Source: Methanosarcinales archaeon
GTDB lineage: Archaea > Halobacteriota > Methanosarcinia > Methanosarcinales > Methanogasteraceae
Length of the DNA: 7,919 nt
Assembly: GCA_030640725.1 (NCBI GenBank)
Contig: DAOWIV010000078.1
Coordinates: 1 to 7,919 of the forward strand
Direction: 5' to 3'
Positions 1 through 6,276 of this stretch are shown here, piece after piece. Each line of letters starts with the position of its first letter. Within the stretch, counting starts at the first letter, position 1. The position numbers and the translations under genes were made by a program. The notes under the pieces are model-generated. The model saw only the letters and a program-made list of their open reading frames with translations. It made no database searches and was not told the origin of the DNA.

Positions 1-521
1 ATCTCAAGAGCTTCTTCCTTTGGAAGAATCTTTATCTCAACCGGAAGATTCTGATCGATGATCTCATTTGTTTTTTCTTCATACGACTTGATCTCTGACC
101 GGTCAAAGTCCTTCAGACTGAAATCCACCCGGGTCTTCACGTCCCCGATCCGGTTCCCCGTGATCAGCGCACCGGTCTCCTTGTGGATCACTGCGCTTAA
201 CACATGGCATGCGGTGTGCGACCGCATGAAGAGGTGCCTCCTGCCCCAGTCGATCCTTCCGGTGACCCGGTCGCCTGCTGCAAGCACAGAATCTGTGATT
301 GCGACCTCGTGGCTGATCAGATCATCCATCTTCCGCGTGTATGTAACCGGAAATTCACGCCCGTCCGCCTCCCGCACGAGAACGCCGGTGTCGTGCGGTT
401 GTCCGCCGGAACCAGGATAGAACGCGGTTCTATCGAGTACAACGAACCGATCATCTGCCACATCCGTAACTGTCGCTTCAAATTCCTTTGCGTAGCAATC
501 CAGTAGATACAGCACGTCCAT
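1..521 (-). CDS. alaX: Alanyl-tRNA editing protein AlaX (partial, 3' end off the window)
   Basis: Stand-alone relative of the alanyl-tRNA synthetase editing domain. The family hydrolyses Ser (or Gly) wrongly attached to tRNA-Ala in the cytoplasm. I read 173 codons from an ATG at 521-519, and the frame runs off the left edge. An N-terminal barrel-like segment is followed by the glycine-rich motif GSGGQPHDTG (residues 37-46), typical of the AlaX/AlaRS C-terminal region. The zinc-binding HTACH (HxxxH, His102 and His106) opens the editing domain. The second zinc pair (CxxxH) would lie beyond the edge. Having the N-terminal domain before HxxxH fits the AlaX-M type rather than the short AlaX-S type. 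The in-frame TAA nine bases upstream of the ATG leaves no earlier ATG. The start lies 6 bases after the stop of the DHH nuclease gene, so it is the last visible cistron of the five-gene operon. The family is clear; the subtype is an inference. Confidence 0.9.
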   Translation of the reverse strand, partial: MDVLYLLDCYAKEFEATVTDVADDRFVVLDRTAFYPGSGGQPHDTGVLVREADGREFPVTYTRKMDDLISHEVAITDSVLAAGDRVTGRIDWGRRHLFMRSHTACHVLSAVIHKETGALITGNRIGDVKTRVDFSLKDFDRSEIKSYEEKTNEIIDQNLPVEIKILPKEEALE

Positions 522-527
522 TACGCA

Positions 528-1931
528 TTACTTCCCTGTAGTAATCTGTTCTCCAACCATCGCGTCCATCAGTTCAAGAAACTCATCCTTACTCCCGCGT
601 GGTATGGTTGCTCCTGCCGCTATGTTGTGTCCGCCGCCGGTGCCGCCAACCCTTGCTGCACACGCTCCGATTGCATCAGCAAGGTTCAACCCCTTCCTGA
701 TTAGACTCTGTGTCCCGCGTGTAGAGACTTTGAGCCCGGCATCGCTCTCCGCAAACGCAAGGATCGGCGTGTCCCGGTTTTTGGAGTTTGACAGGCTCAT
801 GCCTGCGACGATGCCAACGATCGTGTCCCGAATCGAACTGCCAGCATCAAAGTACTGGATATATGCAAGTTTCGTAATGCCCCGCTCTCTAACGAGCTTC
901 AGACCCTCCACAAGGTTTTTCCGGTGATCTTTGAGCAGGTCGTGCGCTTCTGCAAGCTTCCCCTCCCGGTCGCCAAGGCAGACCGCAAGACCAACGTCAG
1001 CGAAACCGTAACGTGCGGTAGCATTGAGTAGTGTGGAGTATTCGGATGCATCCCGCATCTCGGTGCCTTCCTTCTCCCTGCACAGCGTATACCCCTCGGT
1101 TACCAGCCTGTGGAGGTGGTAGCTGGACATCCGCCTTGAGATGCAGTGCTGGACCAGCGATGAGACCACTTTCTGCTGCTCTTCTTTAGTAAGGTCGATC
1201 CACCGCCTCCACCGTTCACCGCCGGCGTCTATGCCCACCTTTCTCAGAAACTCGATGCTTGCAGCCTCGTTTCCTGTAAGTCCGGGAAGGTAGGGGTCAG
1301 AAGAGTATAGCAATAACCTGAACACCTCCCGGGTCTGCTTCCCAAAAAACGAGATGTCCTTCTTGTAATTCAGAACCCCGCGATCTCTACCCTGCTTCAG
1401 GATTTCCCTGTTGCATCCGACCAGTTTTCCAAATTTCCTTGCCTGCAGGTCGCCAACAGCACCCACGATCGCAAGATCAGCCAGGTCCCCGGACTGGATT
1501 CCGGGGCAACTGAGTGACTGCGCAAGCAGGTACGCGCATCCTGCCCCGCTAAGCTCAGTCGAGCCGTCGATGCCGAATAGATGCGGGTTCAGGTGGTGCG
1601 TGATATTCCCGGCACCGTCCTGATCGATCTGGTGGTGGTCCGCGATCACGACATCCATGCCGCGGGGCATGTCAGAGAGCATCCCGCTTCCAAGATCGGT
1701 GAAGACCGTCGGGATGTTTGCATCAGCAACCTCATCAAGAATTTCTTTGTCCAGTTGCTTCACGAACCTGACGCTGTGCTCGATTCCCAGTCGGTCGAGC
1801 GCATGGCACATAATTGCAGCCGCGGTCAAGCCATCGGCATCGATGTGTGACACGACCCGTACCTCGCCGTGCCTCCTGATCGCTGCTGCGCATTCATCCG
1901 CCCTCTGTTTCATCAGGAGGTGATCGCTCAT
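528..1931 (-). CDS. Archaeal RecJ-like DHH-family nuclease/phosphoesterase
   Basis: Predicted 467-residue DHH/DHHA1 protein of the archaeal RecJ-like group that includes the GINS-associated (GAN) and Hel308-associated (HAN) nucleases. Known members are metal-dependent single-strand exonucleases in replication and repair. Visible motifs, numbered from the ATG at 1931: I, SHIDADG (His29, Asp31, Asp33); II, TDLGSG (Asp79); III, ADHH (Asp98-His100); IV, GAVGD (Asp161); and a C-terminal DHHA1 glycine loop GGTGGGHNIAAG (about 429-440). All metal-binding positions are kept, so it should be active. A GTG at 1952 overlaps the secD stop (GTGA) and would add 7 residues, but its GGAG is only one or two bases away. 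The ATG at 1931 has AGAGGA nine bases upstream, so I prefer it. It lies between secD and alaX. Whether it is GAN, HAN or another DHH subgroup cannot be settled by eye. Confidence 0.9.
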   Translation of the reverse strand: MSDHLLMKQRADECAAAIRRHGEVRVVSHIDADGLTAAAIMCHALDRLGIEHSVRFVKQLDKEILDEVADANIPTVFTDLGSGMLSDMPRGMDVVIADHHQIDQDGAGNITHHLNPHLFGIDGSTELSGAGCAYLLAQSLSCPGIQSGDLADLAIVGAVGDLQARKFGKLVGCNREILKQGRDRGVLNYKKDISFFGKQTREVFRLLLYSSDPYLPGLTGNEAASIEFLRKVGIDAGGERWRRWIDLTKEEQQKVVSSLVQHCISRRMSSYHLHRLVTEGYTLCREKEGTEMRDASEYSTLLNATARYGFADVGLAVCLGDREGKLAEAHDLLKDHRKNLVEGLKLVRERGITKLAYIQYFDAGSSIRDTIVGIVAGMSLSNSKNRDTPILAFAESDAGLKVSTRGTQSLIRKGLNLADAIGACAARVGGTGGGHNIAAGATIPRGSKDEFLELMDAMVGEQITTGK

Positions 1932-1940
1932 GGTTCCGAT

Positions 1941-1946
1941 TCCTCT
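1941..1946 (-). promoter_or_regulatory. Shine-Dalgarno AGAGGA for the DHH nuclease gene
   Basis: AGAGGA lies nine bases before the ATG at 1931 and just past the secD stop codon (1951-1949). This spacing favours the ATG over the GTG at 1952. Confidence 0.55.
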
Positions 1947-1948
1947 GT

Positions 1949-3592
1949 TCACTCCAGCAGTTCCCTGATCACCCGTCCGTAAACCGGTCTTGCGATCAAG
2001 ACACCGATCAAGACACCGACGATCGTGGTGATAGCAAAGCCCTTCAGCGCGCCAAATCCCATGAAGAGAAGCGGCGACATCGCGATGATGGTGGTTGCTG
2101 CGGCAGCGAATATGATCGCAAACGCCCTTGCAATTCTCGATAGATATACCTTCTTAGACGGCATCTTACCCTCATACAACACCTCGTCAGTGATGATCAC
2201 CAGGTGGTCGATTCCTGTTCCGATGACTGCGATGATGCCTGCGATCGCAGGAAGGTCAAGCTGCCACCCTATGAGCGATGCAAAGCCGAGGATCATGAAG
2301 ACCTCGCTTACCGAGGTTGCAACCATCGGGAGGAGAATATTCTTCTGGCGGTACCTGCGGAAGATGACAAAAGCCACCATAATCAGCGCAAGGATGCCTG
2401 CAAGAACGGTCTGTTTCCTGAACTGGTCGCCAAGTGCGGCAGGAACCTGCCATGAACCGACCACATCGACCTCGACAGGAAGCGCTCCCGCCCGGAGGTG
2501 TATGTAGAGTTGTCCTGCCTTCTCCCTTCCAATATCCTCTGCTCCGGTGGTTGCAACAAATGAGTACGATGGCAAATTCTGGTTTTTGTCATATAGTCCC
2601 TGCAGATTGTCTGCAAGTTCAGGGTCAAGCGGTGCTGAGAATATCACCTCGTCATCAAGAAGCATGACCATCTCGTGCGCTGCCACATTGTCAACAGCCC
2701 CGGACTCAACTGCCGCATCCCGGATCGCATTCGCGCCAATGCCGTCCACTGTGAAACCGACGCCCCATGCGCCCTTTTGCACCCTGGGCATGTCCACTGC
2801 CGTTATGTGCTCGCCCCACACCACGTGCTCGGTCTCATTTCCTACGGTCTGAATCCTGATCTCAAACTTTCCCGGTGTTGCGACAATATCCATCGCCGTG
2901 TCAAGATCGACACCAGCAAGGTCAACCAGAAGAATATTCTCTTCGACCGGCGTGATTGGAACATCCTTCAAGCCCCAGATGTTTAATTTTTCGCTTAATA
3001 TCGCCTCTGTCGTCTCCTGGGTCTCTTTTGTTACGGTCTCCGTAAATGCGAGATTCCCTCTGGTATCTGTTGCAATCGAGCCGCCGACATCGGAGAGCGC
3101 GTTTGATAACTCGCTCTTGCTGACTGCGGATCTGATCTCATACATATCGCTACCAAGATACAGCACCTCACAGTCCAGTTGCTCTGAAAGATATTCCCGG
3201 ATCACGGATTCCTTGTTTATTGTGAGTGTGACCTCGTTTCCATCAACGTATGCGTTTCCATAACCAACCGCATCCACATCGTCTTTTTCGAGTGGCTCTT
3301 GCGTCCTGAATATGACTTCGTCGTCTGTTGCCTCGATGATCTCAATGTCTCCAAACACACCTGCATATTTCTTTTCGATGATCTGTGCAGGATCAGCCTC
3401 GACTCCGGCGATCGCACCTTCTAACTTAAGCTGGAGACTTGTCCCACCTTCAAGATCAAGCCCGTATTGCAGGTCCGACGAAAAACCACCGTCATAATCG
3501 TCATAACCGTCGTAAGCCGGGTGAATTGCGATCAGGGAAATCAGCATGGCTGCGATAAATATAATAACCCTGAAATCCTTATGCAGTTTCAT
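1949..3592 (-). CDS. secD: Protein-export membrane protein SecD
   Basis: Predicted 547-residue RND-type subunit that works with SecF at the SecYE translocon, helping proteins cross or leave the membrane. An N-terminal membrane segment (about residues 8-23) is followed by the signature YGLDLEGG (43-50, D1 region) and a large extracytoplasmic domain. Five C-terminal membrane segments lie at about 395-412, 419-441, 448-470, 487-510 and 517-535. The fourth membrane segment overall carries GTGIDHLVIITDE, the archaeal counterpart of the D5 motif, with Asp462 as the likely proton-path residue. A longer reading from an ATG at 3625 would overlap secF by 37 bases and has no Shine-Dalgarno. The ATG at 3592 overlaps the secF TGA as ATGA and has GGAG just upstream, so I chose it. 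The short Asp/Tyr/Gly-rich stretch after the first membrane segment (about residues 28-35) is somewhat unusual. Family assignment is secure. Confidence 0.95.
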   Translation of the reverse strand: MKLHKDFRVIIFIAAMLISLIAIHPAYDGYDDYDGGFSSDLQYGLDLEGGTSLQLKLEGAIAGVEADPAQIIEKKYAGVFGDIEIIEATDDEVIFRTQEPLEKDDVDAVGYGNAYVDGNEVTLTINKESVIREYLSEQLDCEVLYLGSDMYEIRSAVSKSELSNALSDVGGSIATDTRGNLAFTETVTKETQETTEAILSEKLNIWGLKDVPITPVEENILLVDLAGVDLDTAMDIVATPGKFEIRIQTVGNETEHVVWGEHITAVDMPRVQKGAWGVGFTVDGIGANAIRDAAVESGAVDNVAAHEMVMLLDDEVIFSAPLDPELADNLQGLYDKNQNLPSYSFVATTGAEDIGREKAGQLYIHLRAGALPVEVDVVGSWQVPAALGDQFRKQTVLAGILALIMVAFVIFRRYRQKNILLPMVATSVSEVFMILGFASLIGWQLDLPAIAGIIAVIGTGIDHLVIITDEVLYEGKMPSKKVYLSRIARAFAIIFAAAATTIIAMSPLLFMGFGALKGFAITTIVGVLIGVLIARPVYGRVIRELLE

Positions 3593-4497
3593 GCTCTCCG
3601 CCCCCTTGGCTTTGATAGGTGCCATTTCAGTATTCCGGTATTAAGCATCCATGTATTCATCAGATCGGCAGCGAGACCGAAGATAAGAACGGCTGAGATA
3701 TCGCTTATGATGCTGATCTGCGGAAACGACGGGATGATGAGATATGAATACGTTGAAACAAAATACATCATCAGAAGCGCGGCAAGCGTTGTACCGGTCA
3801 TGGTAAGCCCGGTTGTCATCGCGCTTGTGACCTTGTCATCGAGGTTGCCACGCCGTTTGAGAAGCCTCGTCGTGAGAAGAATATCGCTGTCAACTGAGTA
3901 CCCGATCAGCATTAGAAGGGCTGCAACTGTTCCAAACGAGAGTTCGATGCCCATTATCACTATGAATGCGGCTGCAATCACGATATCTGAGAATGCAGAG
4001 ACTACGACCGCAACCGAAGGCACAAACGTCCGGAATATCAGGAAAACTACGATTGCCATGAGGCAGAATGACACCACTATCGCTTTTATCGCCTGTCCCT
4101 GCAGTGCTTTTGCATATACCGGATCTGCCTGCTTAATCTCAGGTGTCGCATATTCATACTCGGTGTTGACCTTCTCGATCAGTGATTTTTCTATATCGTC
4201 ATCCATCGGACCGAATCTTAGCATCCTGCGATTACCTGATTCGCTCACGACGATGAGCGGATAATCAGCAAACGCGAGTCTCAGATCACCATGCGAGTCT
4301 GATGTGGCAAGCTCAACGATCGTGCCCCCCTCAAACTGGAATCCAAGACGTACCGGTGAGCCGGTGGCTACATACATCCCGCCAAGGACGATCAGTGCAA
4401 GTGCAAGCACGATCAGCGGTGGGATGACCAGTTGCTCTGGTTTGTGCGTTCTTATGTATGTGTCGAACCTTGATACAAGATTTTTTATGTTACCCAT
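3589..4497 (-). CDS. secF: Protein-export membrane protein SecF
   Basis: Predicted 302-residue partner of SecD. It has a first membrane segment (about 24-46), then the conserved GFQFEGGT (52-59), an extracytoplasmic domain (about 60-130), and five further membrane segments (about 136-155, 158-181, 186-208, 232-253, 262-285). The fourth holds IGYSVDSDILLTTRLLK (about 198-214), the archaeal SecF version of the D4/D5 motif. Its two acidic residues, Asp203 and Asp205, lie within the membrane. SecF before SecD is the usual archaeal order, the reverse of most bacteria. The ATG at 4497 is preceded by AAGGAG overlapping the prs stop. The TGA at 3591-3589 is shared with the secD ATG, so the two proteins are probably made in matched amounts by translational coupling. 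A basic tail (KPRGRRA) ends the protein on the predicted cytoplasmic side. Confidence 0.95.
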   Translation of the reverse strand: MGNIKNLVSRFDTYIRTHKPEQLVIPPLIVLALALIVLGGMYVATGSPVRLGFQFEGGTIVELATSDSHGDLRLAFADYPLIVVSESGNRRMLRFGPMDDDIEKSLIEKVNTEYEYATPEIKQADPVYAKALQGQAIKAIVVSFCLMAIVVFLIFRTFVPSVAVVVSAFSDIVIAAAFIVIMGIELSFGTVAALLMLIGYSVDSDILLTTRLLKRRGNLDDKVTSAMTTGLTMTGTTLAALLMMYFVSTYSYLIIPSFPQISIISDISAVLIFGLAADLMNTWMLNTGILKWHLSKPRGRRA

Positions 4498-4506
4498 TTA
4501 TTGTTT

Positions 4507-4512
4507 CTCCTT
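4507..4512 (-). promoter_or_regulatory. secF Shine-Dalgarno overlapping the prs stop codon
   Basis: AAGGAG shares two bases with the prs TAA (4513-4511) and lies nine bases before the secF ATG. This is the best ribosome-binding site in the operon and suggests that ribosomes finishing prs can pass to secF. Confidence 0.7.
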
Positions 4513-5374
4513 AAATCGCATCGGCGATCAGTTGCGCCACACTGATCACGCTCACGCTCCGATCAAGCGTATCTGTCGCCATAATCCCTTCGATGCCCGC
4601 AGAGAAGATGCGTGTGGCTGCATTGCGAGCAAGAACCGGGTGAATACACGCGGCAAATACCCTGTCTGCGCCGTTTTCCCGGAGTAAATCAGACGTTTTC
4701 ACAATCGTACCCCCGGTCGAGATGATATCGTCCAGTATAACAACATCTTTTCCGGCAACATCGAGTTTCTTCGTCTTTATCGCCACATCATCCCCACTAA
4801 GGCGGGTTTTTTCTATGTAATCGAAGTCAGCGCCAAGATACTCAGCCACGGATCGTACGAGCTCGATGGCGCCCTTATCCGGTGCGATGATAACCGGGTT
4901 GTCTGATCCGTCTGTCTCCGTTTTCATCGATGCGAGATGTGCCCCGATCACAGGTGCGGCATCAAGATCGGCGGCGTCTGCATCAAAATGCTGAAGCACA
5001 CCCCTGTTGTGAACATTGATGGTAAACACCCGGTCAGCCGTGATTGCACGTGCAAGCGCCCGTGCACTCACCGACTCCCCCTGCTTGAACCGGCGATCCT
5101 GCCGCGCGTAACCGAAATAAGGAATGACCACATCGATCCTGCCTGCCGCGTCACATGCATCGATCAGTTGCAGGAGTGTGATATAATCGGAATCGGCAGG
5201 CGTTGACTGGATGATTACAACGTGATCATCGATATCAGGTACACGAAGATACTGCTCCCCATCGGGAAAGCGAAAAAATTCAGTGCCTGCCAGGCGGCAT
5301 TGCATTGCGTGGGCGACATTGCCTGCAAGCACCTGGGAAGAGGGTCCGGGTATGATGTACATCGACGTTTCCAT
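4511..5374 (-). CDS. prs: Ribose-phosphate pyrophosphokinase (PRPP synthetase)
   Basis: Makes 5-phosphoribosyl-1-diphosphate from ribose 5-phosphate and ATP, the entry point for purine, pyrimidine and histidine synthesis. The 287 residues are on the short side for the family, as is usual for archaeal forms. Landmarks are FRFPDGE (34-40), the ATP-binding stretch YFGYARQDRRFKQGE (86-100), NVHN with His122, APDKGA (164-169), the flexible-loop EKTR with Lys189 and Arg191, and the PRPP loop VVILDDIISTGGTI (211-224). All expected catalytic elements are present. The start is uncertain: ATG 5374 (used here) or ATG 5362, which begins MYIIPGPSSQ and matches where archaeal homologues usually begin. Neither has a strong Shine-Dalgarno. 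It is the first gene of the operon, with a TATA-like box about 40 bases upstream. Confidence 0.94.
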   Translation of the reverse strand: METSMYIIPGPSSQVLAGNVAHAMQCRLAGTEFFRFPDGEQYLRVPDIDDHVVIIQSTPADSDYITLLQLIDACDAAGRIDVVIPYFGYARQDRRFKQGESVSARALARAITADRVFTINVHNRGVLQHFDADAADLDAAPVIGAHLASMKTETDGSDNPVIIAPDKGAIELVRSVAEYLGADFDYIEKTRLSGDDVAIKTKKLDVAGKDVVILDDIISTGGTIVKTSDLLRENGADRVFAACIHPVLARNAATRIFSAGIEGIMATDTLDRSVSVISVAQLIADAI

Positions 5375-5409
5375 TCTAAGTTCTCAATAAGTAGCGTTGG
5401 TTTGATGGC

Positions 5410-5425
5410 ATTAATACCTTTTGAT
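5410..5425 (-). promoter_or_regulatory. Probable archaeal promoter of the prs-secF-secD-DHH-alaX operon
   Basis: On the minus strand the sequence reads CAAAAGGTATTAATGC, an A-rich BRE-like part followed by a TATTAA box. A start site about 26 bases downstream would fall near 5387. That gives a leader of roughly 13 bases to the ATG at 5374, or 25 to the ATG at 5362. No other promoter-like site of similar quality is seen in the tight gaps between the operon genes. Confidence 0.4.
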
Positions 5426-5786
5426 TGGGAGGGGCTTTGGGACGAAAGTTTGGGACCGGTTTTTACTTAGGCACAGTATTCATTCTCAGAACCGCTGGTA
5501 AAGTAACACTCTTCGCAGAGTTGGCATCGAGAGGAATACGGATTCCTGACAACAATAATCACGCCGAAAACCTCAGGGGACTCGTCGGACAGAGAATAAA
5601 GAAGAGTCGCCAGTCGTGTATATTCTGGCTTGCTGCTCCTGATGTCGTTTAAGGTCAAAATCCACACGAAAACTGTTTGTGCGGTAAGCTGGCTATCATA
5701 ACATAATGTAGCCCTGCAAGATCCGGTAAATCGGGGCTTGAGATGAAAACACGACACGAAACAAAGTCGGACGACGGTGGTGTGGT
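5426..5786. other. Gene-poor stretch between the operon promoter and the acylphosphatase remnant
   Basis: About 360 bases without a gene I can support. Two ORFs of 75 codons (plus, 5425-5652) and 96 codons (minus, 5467-5757) cross it. Neither shows a recognisable motif, a good ribosome-binding site or a convincing promoter. A small possible stem AGCCC/GGGCT at about 5710-5738 does not fit a tRNA. A 15-codon ORF at 5743-5790 (MKTRHETK...) ends in ATGA overlapping the acylphosphatase start and could be a remnant or a leader peptide, but nothing supports function. Confidence 0.5.
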
Positions 5787-6050
5787 ATGAAACGAGCAGT
5801 GATCATTGCAAAGGGTGAGGTTCAGCGGGTTGGATACCGTGACACTGTGGAGAAGATCGCCCGTAAGCTGAAGTTGACCGGTTCTGTCGAAAATCTGAAA
5901 CCTTATGATGTCGGAATCGTTGCAGAGGGAGAACAAGGCGCCCTCGATGAGTTTATAACTTAGATCAGGATAGTGGATCATCCGATATCCTCGATATCTG
6001 TTGAAGAGCTTGATGCCCGGTTCGGTAGTGTACCAATCCAAGATAGTTAA
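5787..6050 (+). pseudogene. Acylphosphatase-like protein, interrupted by an in-frame TAG
   Basis: Acylphosphatases hydrolyse carboxyl-phosphate bonds such as acetyl phosphate. The first 58 codons match the family well: KGEVQRVGYRD (residues 9-19) is the phosphate-binding loop with the catalytic Arg18, and GSVENL carries the catalytic Asn36. Codon 59 is TAG (5961-5963). The same frame then stays open for 28 more codons with plausible family sequence (IRIVDHPISSISVEELDARF) to TAA at 6048-6050. The usual final beta strand (FxYFxI-like) is missing. A possible remnant of it, VVYQSKIVKEIKES, sits in the +1 frame from 6025. An amber mutation plus a frameshift point to a decaying gene. Read-through of TAG as pyrrolysine is the alternative if the organism has pyl genes. 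A GGTGGT before the ATG may be the ribosome-binding site. Its position beside an integrase fits loss after insertion nearby. Confidence 0.75.
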
Positions 6051-6154
6051 GGAAATAAAAGAGTCTGTGTCATAATATCCGCCAGAAGGGGGATTATACG
6101 TACATGCTCACTGTCATGCGGAGTTTTAAAAGAGGTCTAACGGTACAAACAACC

Positions 6155-6224
6155 TGTAATCTGTGTCCATCTGTAAAATCTGTGGCTGATAAAAACTTTT
6201 AGCCACAGATTAACGCAGATTACA
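6155..6224. repeat. Imperfect inverted repeat of ATCTGT units
   Basis: Left arm 6155-6187 and right arm 6201-6224 are reverse complements apart from one mismatch region and a nine-base size difference. The loop is 13 bases (GATAAAAACTTTT). The inner arms AATCTGTGGCT/AGCCACAGATT and the outer arms TGTAATCTG/CAGATTACA match exactly. The left arm has three ATCTGT units, 10 and 9 bases apart; the right arm has two. Similar AATCTGTG...ATCTGTGGCT palindromes occur between genes in many environmental prokaryote genomes. This copy may be a miniature mobile element, a recombinase binding site or an RNA hairpin. It ends 10 bases before the integrase frame opens and 23 bases before the TATA box. Confidence 0.85.
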
Positions 6225-6246
6225 TTGTATCAGTATGAGCATTAAG

Positions 6247-6253
6247 TTTATAT
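6247..6253 (+). promoter_or_regulatory. TATA box of the integrase gene
   Basis: TTTATAT, centred on 6250, is 27 bases upstream of the ATG at 6277. This is the normal archaeal TATA-to-start-site distance, so the transcript probably begins at or next to the ATG (leaderless). It also rules against the longer reading from an ATG at 6235, which would lie upstream of the box. Confidence 0.65.
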
Positions 6254-6276
6254 GTTGGTACGTGAAAGTGGATAAC

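Noticed and set aside
1993..2018. 12-base tandem duplication (GATCAAGACACC twice)
   Set aside because: It lies in the last SecD membrane segment, where it encodes repeated GVLI. This is explained by hydrophobic coding sequence.
3593..3625. SecD start at ATG 3625
   Set aside because: It would overlap secF by 37 bases with no Shine-Dalgarno. The ATGA-coupled ATG at 3592 leads directly into the membrane segment as expected.
3467..4264. 265-codon plus-strand ORF opposite secF/secD
   Set aside because: It is a shadow frame of secF and secD, which are certain from membrane segments and signature motifs.
5710..5738. Possible tRNA-like hairpin AGCCC...GGGCT
   Set aside because: There is no acceptor-D-anticodon-T layout over a 70-90 base span. 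The single short stem is not enough.
5467..5757. 96-codon minus-strand ORF with several cysteines
   Set aside because: No recognisable domain, no promoter or ribosome-binding site. The cysteines (CQLCEEC) are not arranged like a known zinc motif with a second half.
5655..6041. 128-codon minus-strand ORF across the acylphosphatase region
   Set aside because: It is antisense to a frame with clear acylphosphatase motifs, has no motif of its own, and exists because the plus-strand gene biases codons.
6072..6097. Weak inverted repeat ATAAT...ATTAT
   Set aside because: Only five to seven pairs with mismatches and no T run. It is within what AT-rich intergenic DNA gives by chance.
6235..6276. Integrase start at the upstream ATG 6235
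   Set aside because: It would place the TATA box inside the coding sequence and adds 14 residues (MSIKFICWYVKVDN) unlike an integrase N-terminus.
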